Source: Steinernema hermaphroditum (lineage: Eukaryota > Nematoda > Chromadorea > Rhabditida > Steinernematidae). Taken from it: DNA of 64,000 bases. Position numbers and translations under genes: made by a program. The stretch covers positions 3,374,012 through 3,438,011 of the forward strand of contig CM059623.1 in the NCBI GenBank assembly GCA_030435675.1. Direction: 5' to 3'. This document shows, in pieces, positions 22,397 to 34,386 of the stretch (position 1 is its first letter; every line of letters starts with the position of its first letter). The notes beneath the pieces were generated by a model. That model saw only the letters and a program-made list of their open reading frames with translations, was not told the origin of the DNA and searched no databases.

Positions 22397-24980
22397 AACA
22401 TCACTCTGCAACGAGAAGAACGTTGTGTCGTGCACGCGAATCGGAGATGGTCGCGGTGGGTGGCGAAGTGCGAAGACGGGACGCGAGGTGTGAGAACACA
22501 GAGAGGGGATGACAAGATGCTGAGAGCTCTTAGAATGTGAGAAAACTGGGCAACGGGGATCACGGGTTGCTCAAGTAGCATCTACACTTCCAACAGTGGT
22601 CTAGACTGTGTGTCTTAATGGTCTACAGTCAATAATAGACTCTAGACTGAACTCTTTCTGCATAGAGACAGGACCTTTCAAAAATAGTGCACTTTTCAGA
22701 CTGTCTGAAAAGATTCAGTTTATTTTTGACACACTCTGTAATCAATAGCAGACTTGCTACGCTTTTTCATACAGAAACAAACACTTATGAAATATGGGCA
22801 CCCGCCAGGACTCGAACCTGTGACCTCTCGCGTGGCAATTTTGACACATTTTTAGACACCTACATAATTCAGGCACATTTTTTATTGTTTAGGCGGGCAG
22901 TCATTCAGAAGACTGAGTCATTTTGTGACCCATAAGACCTACTATGCATTAAGACAAAATAAAAAACAATACACTATGCGGATTTCAGTAATCTTTACCT
23001 TTCACATCGCAGAACTGAACCGAATAACTATACATTTGAGCCGAAGCGACGCGTCTTTATCAGAAAACGATGGGAAACCGTGGGGTGTCGTGGGAAAGCC
23101 GGACGCAATCGGATTACGGTGATAAAAGCGTGCTGAAAATGCGAAAACGTAACTCGAGTCGACCGGTCGACGACTTGTAATTACAGCGTCAATTATCCCA
23201 ACGGTGACGCTTGGTAATTGCGGCACGTGGCGACAGAAGGTCTCTTAGCTGCGGTGAAGTGGGGACGGAAAATGACTGTAGACAGGACTGGCCTACTTGT
23301 TTGAGAGGTCAAGGATCAGAGGAAAAAAGTTTGAAGTGATTTAAAAAATATTTGCTCCTGCGAGGACTCGAACTCTGGACCTTTTGCGTAGAGTCTTAGC
23401 TCCATTTAGATTGTGTTTTACGCGTTCATTTATTACACAGAAGGTCACAGGTTCAATGCCGGGAGCAAGCATGGATTTTTAATTTTGAGTTTTTTCTTTT
23501 GAAAAGTCGTTTTTTGTTGTTGTTAAATGGAACAGGTCTTTCTGGGAAGATTCTGAGCTTTATGTTTATCAAGCGGAAGGTCACAGGTTCGAGTCCTATT
23601 GAAAGCAATTATTATTATTTAACGGTATGAATCTTTTCATGACGCTAAATAAGTTTCCTACATTTTTATTTGTATTTTGGGCCGACTTCTTTGCATGATA
23701 ACACTATTTTATGCACCATATGTGCAACGTGTAGTCCTTAACACCTCGACGAAGGGTCGTATGTTGAGCTCATAAAAGTTTTGGCGCCAAAACCTGATCA
23801 CTGACCCCTTAACCCCACCCGACTGGCCGACATCGGCGTCATCCACCCGAACCCAAACCAAACAAAGCCGGACACCCATTACGGTCGCCTCGTTGGTGAC
23901 ACATTTCGGTCGCGTAAACACAAACAACGGTGAGACGACGCGGAAATCGGAAAACAAAAAAGCGGACGCGCGCGTCGCGTAACGAAGAGTGAACGCGTGT
24001 TGTGGCGGGCGACGAGAGGTCAGAGGGCAGCGCGGGGGGCAGGCTCAGGTTGCGTCCGGGACGGTGGGCCGCGACGGACTGCGGTGATGACCCAATCGGG
24101 TGATGACCGCGTGTAATTATTGATTAGCAAATGAAGCGGATGCGCGTGGAGTTCGTTTCGAGTGGACAGAGGAGGAGGGCTAGGGTGATGATACATGCAT
24201 GGATGGATGGTTTTTGTGACGGTCACTCTGTTTTTGAGTACAATAGGCAGATCGTAAGAGGAAAGGTGGGATGGATAGATGGGTGCCATGAGTACGGAAG
24301 AAGTTCATCTTCAATTCAAAGAATGTCAGTTTCTCCAGCGTTTCTTTTTTCTCAAGAAAAATATGAGAAAATGGTTGTTCATTTATTGCTTTTTTTGTTG
24401 ATTTCTGTTGATCCTAAGTCGTAATGCCACCTGTGACTTCTATCACTATTACCTAGGGGGAAGAAGGGTTTGACAGTGAGGCAAACAATGCCAACTATCA
24501 GAAAGTTTTGACCATAGACCAAACCGTCTCCGAAAGTATAAATGGACCTTTAAGCAAGCACTTGAACCGCTCACGATCACATATCGATTCTACCCAGGAC
24601 TGCTTTCATAAACCGGAAATGAGTTTTTAAACAAAGCAAGGTCACTTTAGGACATGCTGCTCATTGTATGAGACTTGAGTAGATGGAACACTTTTAAACA
24701 AAAGAAACGTTCCCCAAAAGGTGAATCAAATTAAGGCTAAACTTGAACTTTTACCGAGTCAATACTAGTAACACGCCATTTTCTAGATAGTTTCAACGGT
24801 CTTTTTTATATCGGCCGGTTGTGACCGACGAGTCCAGAGGCATCACTGGTGCGGTATAATGAATCGGAGTACTTAGAACGTGTGCCAAAAGAAGTTGCAG
24901 TGGTGTTTTCGACGAAAACTAGCAGGTCTTATTTTGTCGAAAAGGGTTCCCTATACCCCTGAAAGGCTGTAAAAACGTTA
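22397..24980. other. Gene-free stretch with T-arm repeats and TAATTA-type motifs
   Basis: I see no gene here. Isolated tRNA T-arm-like sequences occur at about 22805-22833 (minus), 23357-23385 (minus), 23441-23466 (plus) and 23576-23605 (plus). A GC-rich block at about 23930-24080 is followed by TGTAATTATTGATTAG at about 24112. This is probably distal regulatory DNA and old repeats. Confidence 0.45.
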
Positions 24981-25052
24981 GCCCGATGCGGGGCTCGAAC
25001 CCGCGACAGCCAGATTAAGAGTCTGGTGCTCTACCGACTGAGCTAACCGGGC
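24981..25052 (-). tRNA. tRNA-Lys (anticodon CTT)
   Basis: This is a full 72-nt cloverleaf. The acceptor stem pairs GCCCGGT with ATCGGGC. The A box reads TAGCTCAGTCGG, the anticodon stem-loop is CCAGA-CTCTTAA-TCTGG with CTT in the loop, and the T-arm is CGGGTTCGAGCCCCG. There is no intron. A TTTTT Pol III terminator lies about 5 nt past the 3' end (24972-24976). Unlike the other tRNA-like sequences here, all stems pair, so this is a genuine gene. Confidence 0.97.
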
Positions 25053-28000
25053 GTCTTTTGCCATGATCAGTGGGAAAATCTTATATCGGGAGAGAACACT
25101 TCATGAAACAATGACATGCTTTTGTTCGGACCTATGAAAAAAGGAATACTTGGCGATAGCTTGTACGCCATTCCAAGCCCACATGAAACATCTCAAGTAC
25201 TGCACTGAAATACCGTATTGACCACGTGTCGAAAAATGCCTTATTAATAGTACCTTATAGGCGAGGATTTCCCAAAATGTTCCGATCAAACCGGGACTTT
25301 CTAAAACCGCTTATTAATAGTACCTTATCTCTGGTTCCGATGGTCTTTACGAGGCCATTGAAGCGCTACCATCTACGTTTTACAAAACAAAAACAATGCA
25401 CAGTAGGTCTATACAACAAAAAAGTCCCCCCCCACCCCCACCCTTTGAACGCCGCCGCCGGAACGTCTATCGCCACGACATCGGGCAGCGGAGCAGCTGC
25501 ACCGTCGCGAAGTTTGAATCACGACGATAAAGGCGTGCACGCGCTCGTTATGGCCGCTCGACGCGCGTCGCGTCCTTCGCCAATCGTTTGAATTTGGTCA
25601 GTTGAGCGTGACAGACGACGAGAGGTGCACCTTTGGAAGAGGAAGAGGAGATGTGATTCGATTAAGAGGTTATGGATGTGATGGGAGGACGGCGCACTTT
25701 TTGGAGGGGGGACAGTCACTTTCATTGGGCTGAATGGGCAAGCAAGCTATTGAAAGGGAAGGCGATGAATGGAAAGCGAGGGGGAAAAGAGATGTTTCAC
25801 ATCATTCATTGTGTGGACAGAAGCATTATGGGGTATCAATGAAGAGAAATGTATCTTTGAGATCGCAAAATTTCTCATTTCATAAGAACGGACGGACCCA
25901 TCGGAGCCTAGTCTTATAAAAAGGGAAGGTTGCGGATATGATTTGGGTCTGAGGGTGGCCAGATTACGACCAGAGTTGGGTTCGAGTACGCGACCCGAAA
26001 CCCTAACCCGATAACTCTGATGACGAAAAGAAACCTACAGTGCCTCCTACCCTACTAGGGTTCGCATCCGAGTCGAAAAAACACCGATTCATCGACTGGA
26101 CTCGATGTGCCAACCCTACCTCCCACCCCTTGGAGTACTAGAACAGGCATTATATGTTAGTAGTTTACTGTATTATTGACATTTTGGCAGACAGCGAAAG
26201 TGGCGCTAAAGGCAAAAGTGGCGCAAAATGAAATGAATCATATAATGACAAATCAAATGAATGACGGTTCCGTCGGATATGCCGTGACTCAGTGGCCGTC
26301 TCTCTTCACTGCCAGGGCTGGGCAGCCAACAATGGAAGAGAACCGCAGATCCTCTTTTTGAATTTACATATTAACTCCACTTACAAGAAAATTTGTGAAT
26401 AAAAGCACAGATTTTTCCAGTCGTTGTTTAAGAAACTGCGTGAAATGTGAAATCGTAGATCCTCTTCCATCCCAAAGTCTACGATTGGCTCCCAACCTGA
26501 CCGAATCTCAATCCAATGGGCTTCAAGTAATGTTCAGCATCTTGGAGGAAAAATATGACAAATGTAAAATACCAAAAAAAGCGCCGAAGAAAAAACTGCA
26601 GCTCCAGCTGAGCTTGGATGCTGGTTATCCTTGGAAAAAATGAGAGTTCCTGCGCAACCTCAAATCTCAAGGTGTCTCGCGTAGGATTGTGTCAGACATC
26701 CTTGTTTATTGAACGCTGTTGACAAGTACAAAGAGCATCTGTCTTGCGTTTGCAGTCGGTACATCGACTCGACAGATCGTTCCCGTTTTGGTATATGATC
26801 TTACCTACAGGATGACAAAAAAGGCATCTCTAGACAGAAGTCTACAAATCCGTTCAGAAATTCAGCCCGATGGGACCGGTCGGTTTCTTTCGTTTTTTGT
26901 TTTCTGACTGGTCTCACGGTCGGATGGCCAAAAATGACATTCTAGACGCTCATGAACCTGGCTCGACCGGTCGTTCCCTACGACAGAACATTAGGTTCCT
27001 TGGAAGAAAATGAATATATGGGGCGTCTCAGGAAATTTCAAATCTCAAGGTGCCCGAAGAGTATAGATCCCATCTTATCCGATAAATTATACTGACCATG
27101 ATTGTTGAAATAAAAAACGGTCGAACTATCTCCAAAAAACAAGCATTAGTCAAATCCATGCCGGTCTCCAGCACAACGCTTGGAACCACTTATCCACATG
27201 CCCCTCAAGAATATAATTTCCACGTTTCTTTCGGTATCAATTTCTTGTTCTCGAAAATATCTCACCAACCACCTTTCCCAGGACCCCCAACATCGAAAAC
27301 CACCGTCACAGGAGAGTAGACGCAAAAAATCGGGCAAAAAGAAGATGAACGAAGTTGTCAGCGGCGCGAAATCAATACAAATCGCTTCTTAACAGCACGG
27401 TGACAGACGCGCGCGGGGCGACGGCGCAGGCCGAGCGAGGACCGTAAAGCGGAGCCGATCCGGCCGGGCTCCAGCGGGTGCAGGAACAAAGAAGTGCGCG
27501 CGCGCTTTCCCTCCAAATTCGAACGCGCGCGGGGCGGGGAGGAAAGCGAGAAGGGTAATTATCAGGGCTGCACGCGGCGCGCCTGGACGCGCTCTACGTA
27601 AACACTCCGCGACAAGTGTAATTTATTCCATCTGGAACGAGCGGGGGAGACGTTTAAATCGGCGTTTGAATTCGGTGCTGCCGACCATCGGTTCCTAATC
27701 GTTGCCGACGTTCCATTTTCTCAAAAATAGTTTCACAGAAAGCTGAGCATACGGTGGTAGAGGCGGAAACGTTTCAGGGTATCCCAGAGGTTACTTCCTT
27801 TGGCGCGTTAAATAGACGAATAGATATACATATGTAAGTTTTGCTGTAAAAATCTTAAATTAACAGAGGTAAGGACCGATTACGGTACATTCGAGTAGAA
27901 GCCTAGCTTACCCAACGCTCTGCGGACGTGTCATTTCCAAATGATGCCTCCAAAATGACGATCTGACAGAAGATTCCCAAACACTCATCATCATCACTAA

Positions 28001-28431
28001 TGATCATGAGATTACAATTGTACTTTTTCAAAATTATTCGCAATGCTTTGGAGTCTTAAAGGGACAGCGAACAAAAAGAGCTCCGGGAGAGGGTATCATT
28101 CTTCAGTGGTAGTCCTCTGTTTCGGTAACATGATCGGTCGGGCTTTCTCAGTTCACTCTCTCAGAAATGAGTTAGCGGTCGTTCCTGGCCACGGGCTGTT
28201 GGTACGATGACCGCTCTGTACTGCACTGACCCGATCAAAGATAAGACTATGATATTATTAAAGTCAAGTCTATGTTCCATTTTTCCAATTTTTTTTATTT
28301 GTAAAAGCAACAGAGCTGTGAAATACCCTACGGGACACCGTGGAAAGGACCAACTATCCATGATATGCTCAGCGCTCACTCATCCAGAGAACCTTAAACC
28401 TGAGTGGACGACCGGACCGATCGCTGGGGAC
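25053..28431. other. Gene-free stretch, decayed repeats and GC-rich islands
   Basis: I find no supported gene. CTTATTAATAGTACCTTA is directly repeated at about 25239 and 25310. GC-rich islands sit at 25430-25580 and 27390-27660. A short phrase, CAAATCTCAAGGTG, recurs at about 26658 and 27038, pointing to a decayed repeat. TAATTA-type motifs occur at about 27555 and 27617. Confidence 0.4.
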
Positions 28432-28741
28432 CAGAGCTGTGCAAGTTTTGAGAGTATTTTTGGGTTTTGAGCTTTGACTTTTTGGCAAAACTCGACTCAA
28501 AGCTCGGCCTTGAAGCACTGTCCATGGCGGACGCGAGAGGCTCTTCTTCTCGACATCACAGGCTCTCACCAATCTTCGAAGGTCGGTGATACCCGAAAAT
28601 CCCCAAAAGCTGCTATTTCGAAAGTCAAACGGCTCTCTGGAAGACTTTGCCGAAAGAACTCTTACTGTATTTCTGTCACAAATGGTTTTAAGTTTAAAGT
28701 TTTGGTTTTTACATTGGAGTTTTGAGTTTCGCACAGCCCTG
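28432..28741. mobile_element. Short hAT-like non-autonomous element (310 bp)
   Basis: The ends are inverted: CAGAGCTGTGC on the left, and CAGGGCTGTGC on the right read from the other strand. They are flanked by an 8-bp near-perfect target duplication, CTGGGGAC and CCGGGGAC. The 8-bp size and CAG termini fit the hAT superfamily. There is no transposase. The ends match those of the element at 30916-32352. Confidence 0.65.
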
Positions 28742-30915
28742 CCGGGGACACAAATGAACGCCTCTTAAAATTGGACTTCATATTCCCCTTGCTATGTTGT
28801 GAAGGCTGTGTCGTAGGGGGCAGTTTTTCTCCCGTCAAAAGACAGTGATGTAATACCAAATAACTTCAAAACGAAAGAAAATTCAATCTCTTCCATATGA
28901 TCCTAATTCGAAAGCGAAGGGATCGACGGAAACAAGACCATGTAGATCCTTATGCACTAAACATTCGTTTCATGAATCTTACTTCTAGTATGATCATCTC
29001 CAACTTGGACTCGACAGGACTCCTGATCACTGACATCATTCATCAATCAAAAAATGTCAATAGAGACGACGAGCAGAACGACTAATCATTTACAGACTAA
29101 CACTACCGATTCCAACACAACAAGATCCAACCACCATCAACCACCTTTCAAATCGAAAAATTTGAAATTCCGCAACATCTGCCACGAACACGGTCGCCGT
29201 CGTCGCGATAGCGATCGCCACTGGCCGCCGAAGGTCGTGTTGTGTTTGGCTCGTATCAATCACCTCTCCATCAGCAATGCCTACTCACCTCTCAAAAAGT
29301 GCTAAAACCAACAATCGCACTTGTTCAAGTGGAGCGGGGACTCAAGTGGCGAGCACAAAACAGGGAGATCAGCATCTGGAGCTCTGCTCCCCTCAGCAGC
29401 CAAGGTCACTTCGTCCCGTTGCGCAACTCATCCCTAAGACCCACACATGCGCCCCGTTTTATTGGATCGAATGTCTCTCTGCCGGATATCCATTTCTGCA
29501 CACAAAAATAAACTACTTCTGCAGATTAGATAATGGAGGTGTAGATTACTGTATTGTAAAGAACAGAAATAAGCGGGATGGCCAAAGAATCGCTTTTTGA
29601 ATGACGGCGGAAAACAGTGGACTTAAGGATTAGTAAGTGGTTTAAATAATATCAAAGCAAAGCAATCCGTCTAGAACAAAGTTTTCACAACAGAAAGATG
29701 AAACACATCAACTAGGTCCTTCGGAGGGAGTCGAACCCGGTACCCCAATACTGCCAGTGTAGAGCACTACCTCTCAACCACATAGCACGAAGGTTGCTGT
29801 ACATTCAAACGGGTATAAGCCGTAGACTCAAAAGAAGACTTGACTGATCGGACGACTCCGTAGACCGCTTACCACATATTCTAGCATCTACATTTTGCAG
29901 TCTGAGGTCTAATTATATAGTCTAGACCCCCAGAACAAGACAAAAACTCCCATTGAATCTGTCTTGCAAAGACCATAACCGAAGATCGGATGTATCGATT
30001 TCACACGCCTTCCCATCGGAGTCGTTTTCGCTAATTAATCATCGCATCGCTCATCAATGCGCTCATCAAATCGGTAATTGTGCGTCCATTGGGGCGCGCC
30101 CGAGACAAGATGGGAAGATGGGGCGCAGGTGCCGCGACAACGCCGGCGACATTCAAATCCGCCTCACTTTCGATCTCAATCTGGCGACGTTGGGCGACAC
30201 ACAGGAGGCAATTAACAAGTGCGAAAGATCGAATTTATGTAGCTAATAAAGGTGTTTGAAGTGATGTGGTGGCGCTAGACAGGGTAATGGGCTTTTGGGC
30301 TCATATGTGTGTACTTTCGACAGCGAAGATCGTATCGTATGGAGGAGAAAGTAGACGACTGCTAGTTTCCCGGGTGAACATATCCAAGTTTTAGAGAATT
30401 TGTGGGTTCTTCAAACAAGGACTGTGTCAAAGGAAGATTAGGACAATTTTGCTGCAGGCTGAATTGGTATAAAATAAAGAAAGCTGCATGGAAGAAGCAC
30501 AAGAAATAAGCACTACGGCACCGAAAGTCGAAAATCTGGTCCCACCGCGACCGCCCTGGCGCGGCACGTCATTTCGTCCCTTTTTGGCGGCGGTGACGAC
30601 CAGGTCCGCGCTTGGGAGGATTTTGCTCAGCACCTTCTGGCGTGTCGAATGAGCCCAGATTCGCTCCGATTGGATAAGTGCACAGTAAACGCGGGAACTA
30701 CGGTCGTGTCCGTCATGGTAGTCGTCTCGGGACCGGCAGACCGAGAATTAGACAATAAAACTGTGTGCAGCCTCTAAAAGAAGGGACTAAAAGGTTTTCA
30801 GGACGAACCGCGATCTCTGCCTTGCGCTTCAAGAGAAAGTTTGCACGACGTTTTTCGTCTATTTTTTGCTATTTCTCGGAAACTATCATGTTTTCCGAGA
30901 AACCGACTTCACCAT
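28742..30915. other. Gene-free stretch with a homeodomain-type motif cluster
   Basis: I see no gene. At about 30028-30085 several TAATTA, ATCATCG, TCATCAATG and GGTAATTG words are packed into 60 bp, as in homeodomain or Pbx/Hox-bound regulatory DNA. Another compact block lies at 30530-30640. Confidence 0.4.
29719..29797 (-). repeat. Single tRNA-like sequence
   Basis: The minus strand reads an A box (TGTGGTTGAGAGGTAGTGC) and a B box (GGTTCGACTCC). The ends CCTTCG and CGAAGG could pair as an acceptor stem. The 20-nt A-box phrase is shared with the arms of the foldback element at 17618-18748. The anticodon arm is irregular, so I treat it as tRNA-derived and not as a gene. Confidence 0.5.
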
Positions 30916-31107
30916 CAGGGCTGTGCGAGAGTCGAGAGTCAAGACCCGAGAGTCGAGAGTCGAGACTCTCGGGTGGGATTTTTTACCCGAGACGAGAGTC
31001 GAGAATCGAGAGTGTCGAATTTGGATGCCTTTGTCATCCAAATTCGGTGAGATGTTCGTTATAAATCTGGATGACCACACCCGCGCAGACCAAACGAGTT
31101 GCTTTTA

Positions 31108-31419
31108 AGGCCCATTTATACTCTGCCCGACACAAAACGCCCATTTTGATGTCGCTTAGCTTGTCTACGTGTGACTATTTACGCAAAAAGAAAATAGCTA
31201 CGCGACACAGCTGTGCGACAGTCAAGTTGAAGCTAAGCAACAGTTAAGTTAACCTACGTAAAGTTAACCTAAAAATATTTTCTTTTGATAGTTTGATAGC
31301 CCGATCCGAAAGCATCATGACTGTGCAGTTTTATTTGGTTTTGCGTAAAAAGTCACACGTAGACAAGCTAAGCGACACCAAAAAGGGCGTTTTGTGTCGC
31401 GCAGAGTATAAATGGGCCT
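31108..31419. mobile_element. Nested inverted-repeat element (MITE), 312 bp
   Basis: About 90 bp of terminal inverted repeat starts AGGCCCATTTATACTCTGC and ends with its complement. Inner arms share GACACAAAACGCCC and AGCTTGTCTACGTGTGACT. The 3-bp flanks TTA on both sides fit a PIF/Harbinger-type target duplication. It is non-coding. Confidence 0.75.
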
Positions 31420-31769
31420 TTACTCCTTTTGAATTGATTCTGAGTTCAACTCGTAGTCAACCTTACACGAACGCGAAGACAAAACGGCGACATAATCACC
31501 AAAAAAAGTCGCCAGAAAATATTCGCCAAAATCAAAAATCGCCAAGAAGTGGCAAACGCTATCAGGGACAACCGAAATACCAAAAAACGGAGGAAATCTT
31601 ATTTCTTTTTCGAATTTCACCTTTTAGCCTATCATTTTCCAACAATTTAGGCAAAGAGACAGGCAGGTTACACGACTTACACGATTTATATTCCCGAATC
31701 AAAATCGAAACAGACAGGCAGTTTTTCAGACAAATCTAGCTAAGCAGGACTAAATAAAGAATTGAACCA

Positions 31770-31875
31770 AGAATCGCCACTCACCACCGTGTTCAGCAAC
31801 CTCGAAAACATGGCCACAGAATTTTTCAGATTTTTTAAAAAACTTTTTTCCTCCATGACCGGGTCCCTTTAAGTC
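31770..31875 (+). repeat. Direct repeat, copy inside the hAT-like element
   Basis: The phrase CGTGTTCAGC through CATGACCGGGTCCCTTTAAG is repeated at about 32362-32446, just outside the right end of the hAT-like element. The family therefore existed before the insertion or was captured by it. Confidence 0.55.
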
Positions 31876-32529
31876 ATGAAATATGTATCCACCAGGTAGA
31901 AAATGAGTGATTCAGGTTAACAGCCATGTATTTAATCCGTTTTCACGTAGTACTCAATGCAATTTATGTGTAACTCGTTAAATTGTTGTGTAAAAACTGA
32001 GGTTTCTTTTCTGGAAGTGTTCCTGATAGAGTGAACGAGCGAGCTTATATGTACTGAACTCGATGCAGAATACGCGCAACCGGTCGTGCGAAACACGGGG
32101 AGACCGGATAACCTTATTTGAGGGACAGGGAGGAGTCGATTCTCGGAGCGATTAACACGGACAGTGATGACGAGTAAACGGTAGCAACCAGGAAAACCGT
32201 CCATACAGTGTTCGCGTAGCAAAATTTCAGAATTTTCGTGGTGGGACCAAGGCTACTCTCGTCTCGCCACTCTCGGCCATTTGTCGAGAGTCGATAGTCG
32301 AGAGGCCAAAAACACCCCGAGAGGCCGAGAGTCGAGAGTGTACACAGCCCTGTTCACCATCGTGTTCAGCGACCCCGAAAACAGGAGTACACAAATTTTC
32401 AGAAGATTTGAAGAACTTTTTTATCCATGACCGGGTCCCTTTAAGCACAAGTATAGCAGAGCCACACATACCCTCTCAAAGGGTCGCTTCCAAGGACAGC
32501 AAGCACAAATGCAACTTATTCTTCCATTA

Positions 32530-33118
32530 CAGAATTTTCTCTGTTTGTCTGACTCCCTTCACACCGGTGCAAAGGTGTTGTCGACAATCGACCCTTATAA
32601 GGCTACTCCGATCGGAGTAAGCGGTTGACGGTGCTGGTCCTTCGGGATCGGTGCCGTGCAACTGCCGGTGTCAATCCATCTGGAATGGCGCCGTGCAACA
32701 GCCCGGCATCGGCCTGATTGATGTCGTGGTCCTATCGGCCGGGTGACGGGCCGTCACCGTGGTCGACAACCTCACCCGAACGTGCAACACGTACGTGAGG
32801 GTGAACTTCGACTCCCCGGGCATAATGAGTCGGCACGAGCTCTTCTACGCGCGCTACGAAGGGAACCCTGGTATCGGTTGCGCCGCTGCCAGGCACGCTG
32901 TCTGGACAGGACAGCGTGGTCGGGGGCCCGGGCCCGATGTTTTGGGATTTTGGTTTCCGTTTCAATTTCGAAGGACCACTTTTTAACACATTACCTCTGA
33001 TTGATTGCAGTGTTTCCAAGTGGTGCTGGAACATGATAAAAAAAGTGCGCCTGCGCGACCGTTCCCCTCTTCGAATGAGAAAAGCGACTTTTCTGGCACC
33101 CTCCAGCTTGCTACGACC
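32530..33118 (+). repeat. GC-rich 600-bp repeat, copy 2
   Basis: This is nearly identical to 15992-16594 in the same orientation. It differs mainly at about 32831-32858, where GGCACGAGCTCTTCTACGCG replaces an unrelated patch of the other copy. The TTATAAGG box, B-box-like word and TTTTT are all conserved. Confidence 0.7.
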
Positions 33119-33363
33119 AAATGAGATTCATCTGCCCCGCGCTTTGCAGCAATGTGTCACATTCTTTTCTTGCAGAAGTTATTTCGGAAACATTAGACAC
33201 GATGTCGTCGGTCGCGTCGGTCGCGGTCCTAGATCACCTCTCCGATAAACACTGCTCGCAAGACTAAAACAACAAAAAATCGTGTACTATTAGTCAACGA
33301 CGTAATAACATTGCATCACAGATACAAACACAAACGGGTTTAGTACCATAACTTCGTGTTCCT

Positions 33364-33888
33364 CTAGTGCCGCTTGAATCGCTGCTGAATCTTCTTGTGC
33401 TTGTTGAGTTCCTTCTGCACGCTGCGTCGCACTTTCGCGTTCTGCAGCACCTTATGTTGGTCACGGTAGGTGTGCATCGCCCAGAAATGCGTGCGGGGAC
33501 GGAACTGTCCGGGTTCTTGCGAGTCCAGTTGTTTCTTGTCGAACACCATAGTGAAGTCGATCTCGTCGTCGGTTTCTCCTTGCTGTTCTTCTAAATATAT
33601 CAAGCATGAGGCACTCGAAAGCAGAAGAACATCAATACCGCCATCTTCCGGATTCTTCTTGCCTTCGCGGCGCAGTCGCTGCGCACGGTTGGACAGCCAG
33701 TCGACGACGTGTGCGGGCGCCTGCTTGTTGTTGGACATCAACGGACCGATCCCGGAGAGGCGAGTGAACGACTGGAACACTCCCTCCATGAAGAGGTCGG
33801 TGCTTTCGGAGAGCTGCTTCTCTGCGGCGCCCGTCGGTCCCCAGCCGCTTTGATTGTTGCGAACGTCGACTTCGAATTTTGCGGTCAT
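33364..33888 (-). CDS. Short protein resembling the N terminus of eIF3d
   Basis: Exons are 33639-33888 and 33364-33590. The 48-nt intron is in frame and could be mistaken for coding sequence. The 158-residue product starts MTAKFEVDVRNNQSGWGPTG. The phrase VxNNxSGWGP and the later VVDWLSN and DDEIDFTMVFD spacing resemble the N-terminal region of translation factor eIF3d, whose full length is over 500 residues. The C terminus is basic (KKIQQRFKRH). I see no cap-binding body of eIF3d downstream, so this would be a truncated paralogue or an independent gene with a similar start. The ATG abuts a TTTCCAG acceptor. It lies 498 bp downstream of the STAR/KH gene on the same strand. The family call is tentative. 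Confidence 0.5.
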   Translation of the reverse strand: MTAKFEVDVRNNQSGWGPTGAAEKQLSESTDLFMEGVFQSFTRLSGIGPLMSNNKQAPAHVVDWLSNRAQRLRREGKKNPEDGGIDVLLLSSASCLIYLEEQQGETDDEIDFTMVFDKKQLDSQEPGQFRPRTHFWAMHTYRDQHKVLQNAKVRRSVQKELNKHKKIQQRFKRH

Positions 33889-34386
33889 CTGGAAAGGAGA
33901 AGCTTGGTGAGAAACGAATATGATTAATGCGGTAAGCTCTGTACATCGCGGAAATGGATCCGAAATTGTGGTTCCAAAGGAGTATCAAGGAACCACACCG
34001 AAAAATGTATACACGTGAGGGTGAGGGCAATGAATTGTGAGGAAAACTCGACCGATCGACAATCCATCTCAAAGAACCAAAAACAAGCCTGACAGAAACG
34101 CGAAAAAAACTTCCGGAAAATGCAGAGACAGAGAAAATGCGCAAACGCGGAAAATGGAAAAACAGAGCTGAAAACGAACGAACAGCAGAAATGAAAATCA
34201 TGATTTACACGGTGGGAGCTTTTCTTTTGGCGGGCATTGCGCGCCATTTTCCTCAAAACGCAGAGACATGTTTCACAATAAGACAACCCCCAAGACAGGC
34301 ATGGGATTAACGAACCGATCGATGCGAAGTATTCAATCACTCACATCCAGCACAATGTAATACGACAATAATAATATAACACCAAA

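Larger units (their letters stand above)
30916..32352. mobile_element. hAT-like non-autonomous element, 1.44 kb, with perfect 8-bp target duplication
   Basis: Both ends read CAGGGCTGTG inward. Flanking them is a perfect 8-bp duplication, TTCACCAT, at 30908-30915 and 32353-32360. Subterminal regions are arrays of GAGAGTCGA-type words on both sides (30927-31015 and 32255-32340). It encodes no recognisable transposase. A smaller inverted-repeat element (31108-31419) is nested inside it. Confidence 0.85.

Noticed and set aside
30927..31015. GAGAGTCGA array as a stand-alone satellite or CRISPR-like array
   Set aside because: The units are the subterminal repeats of the hAT-like element; there are no spacers, and this is nuclear DNA.
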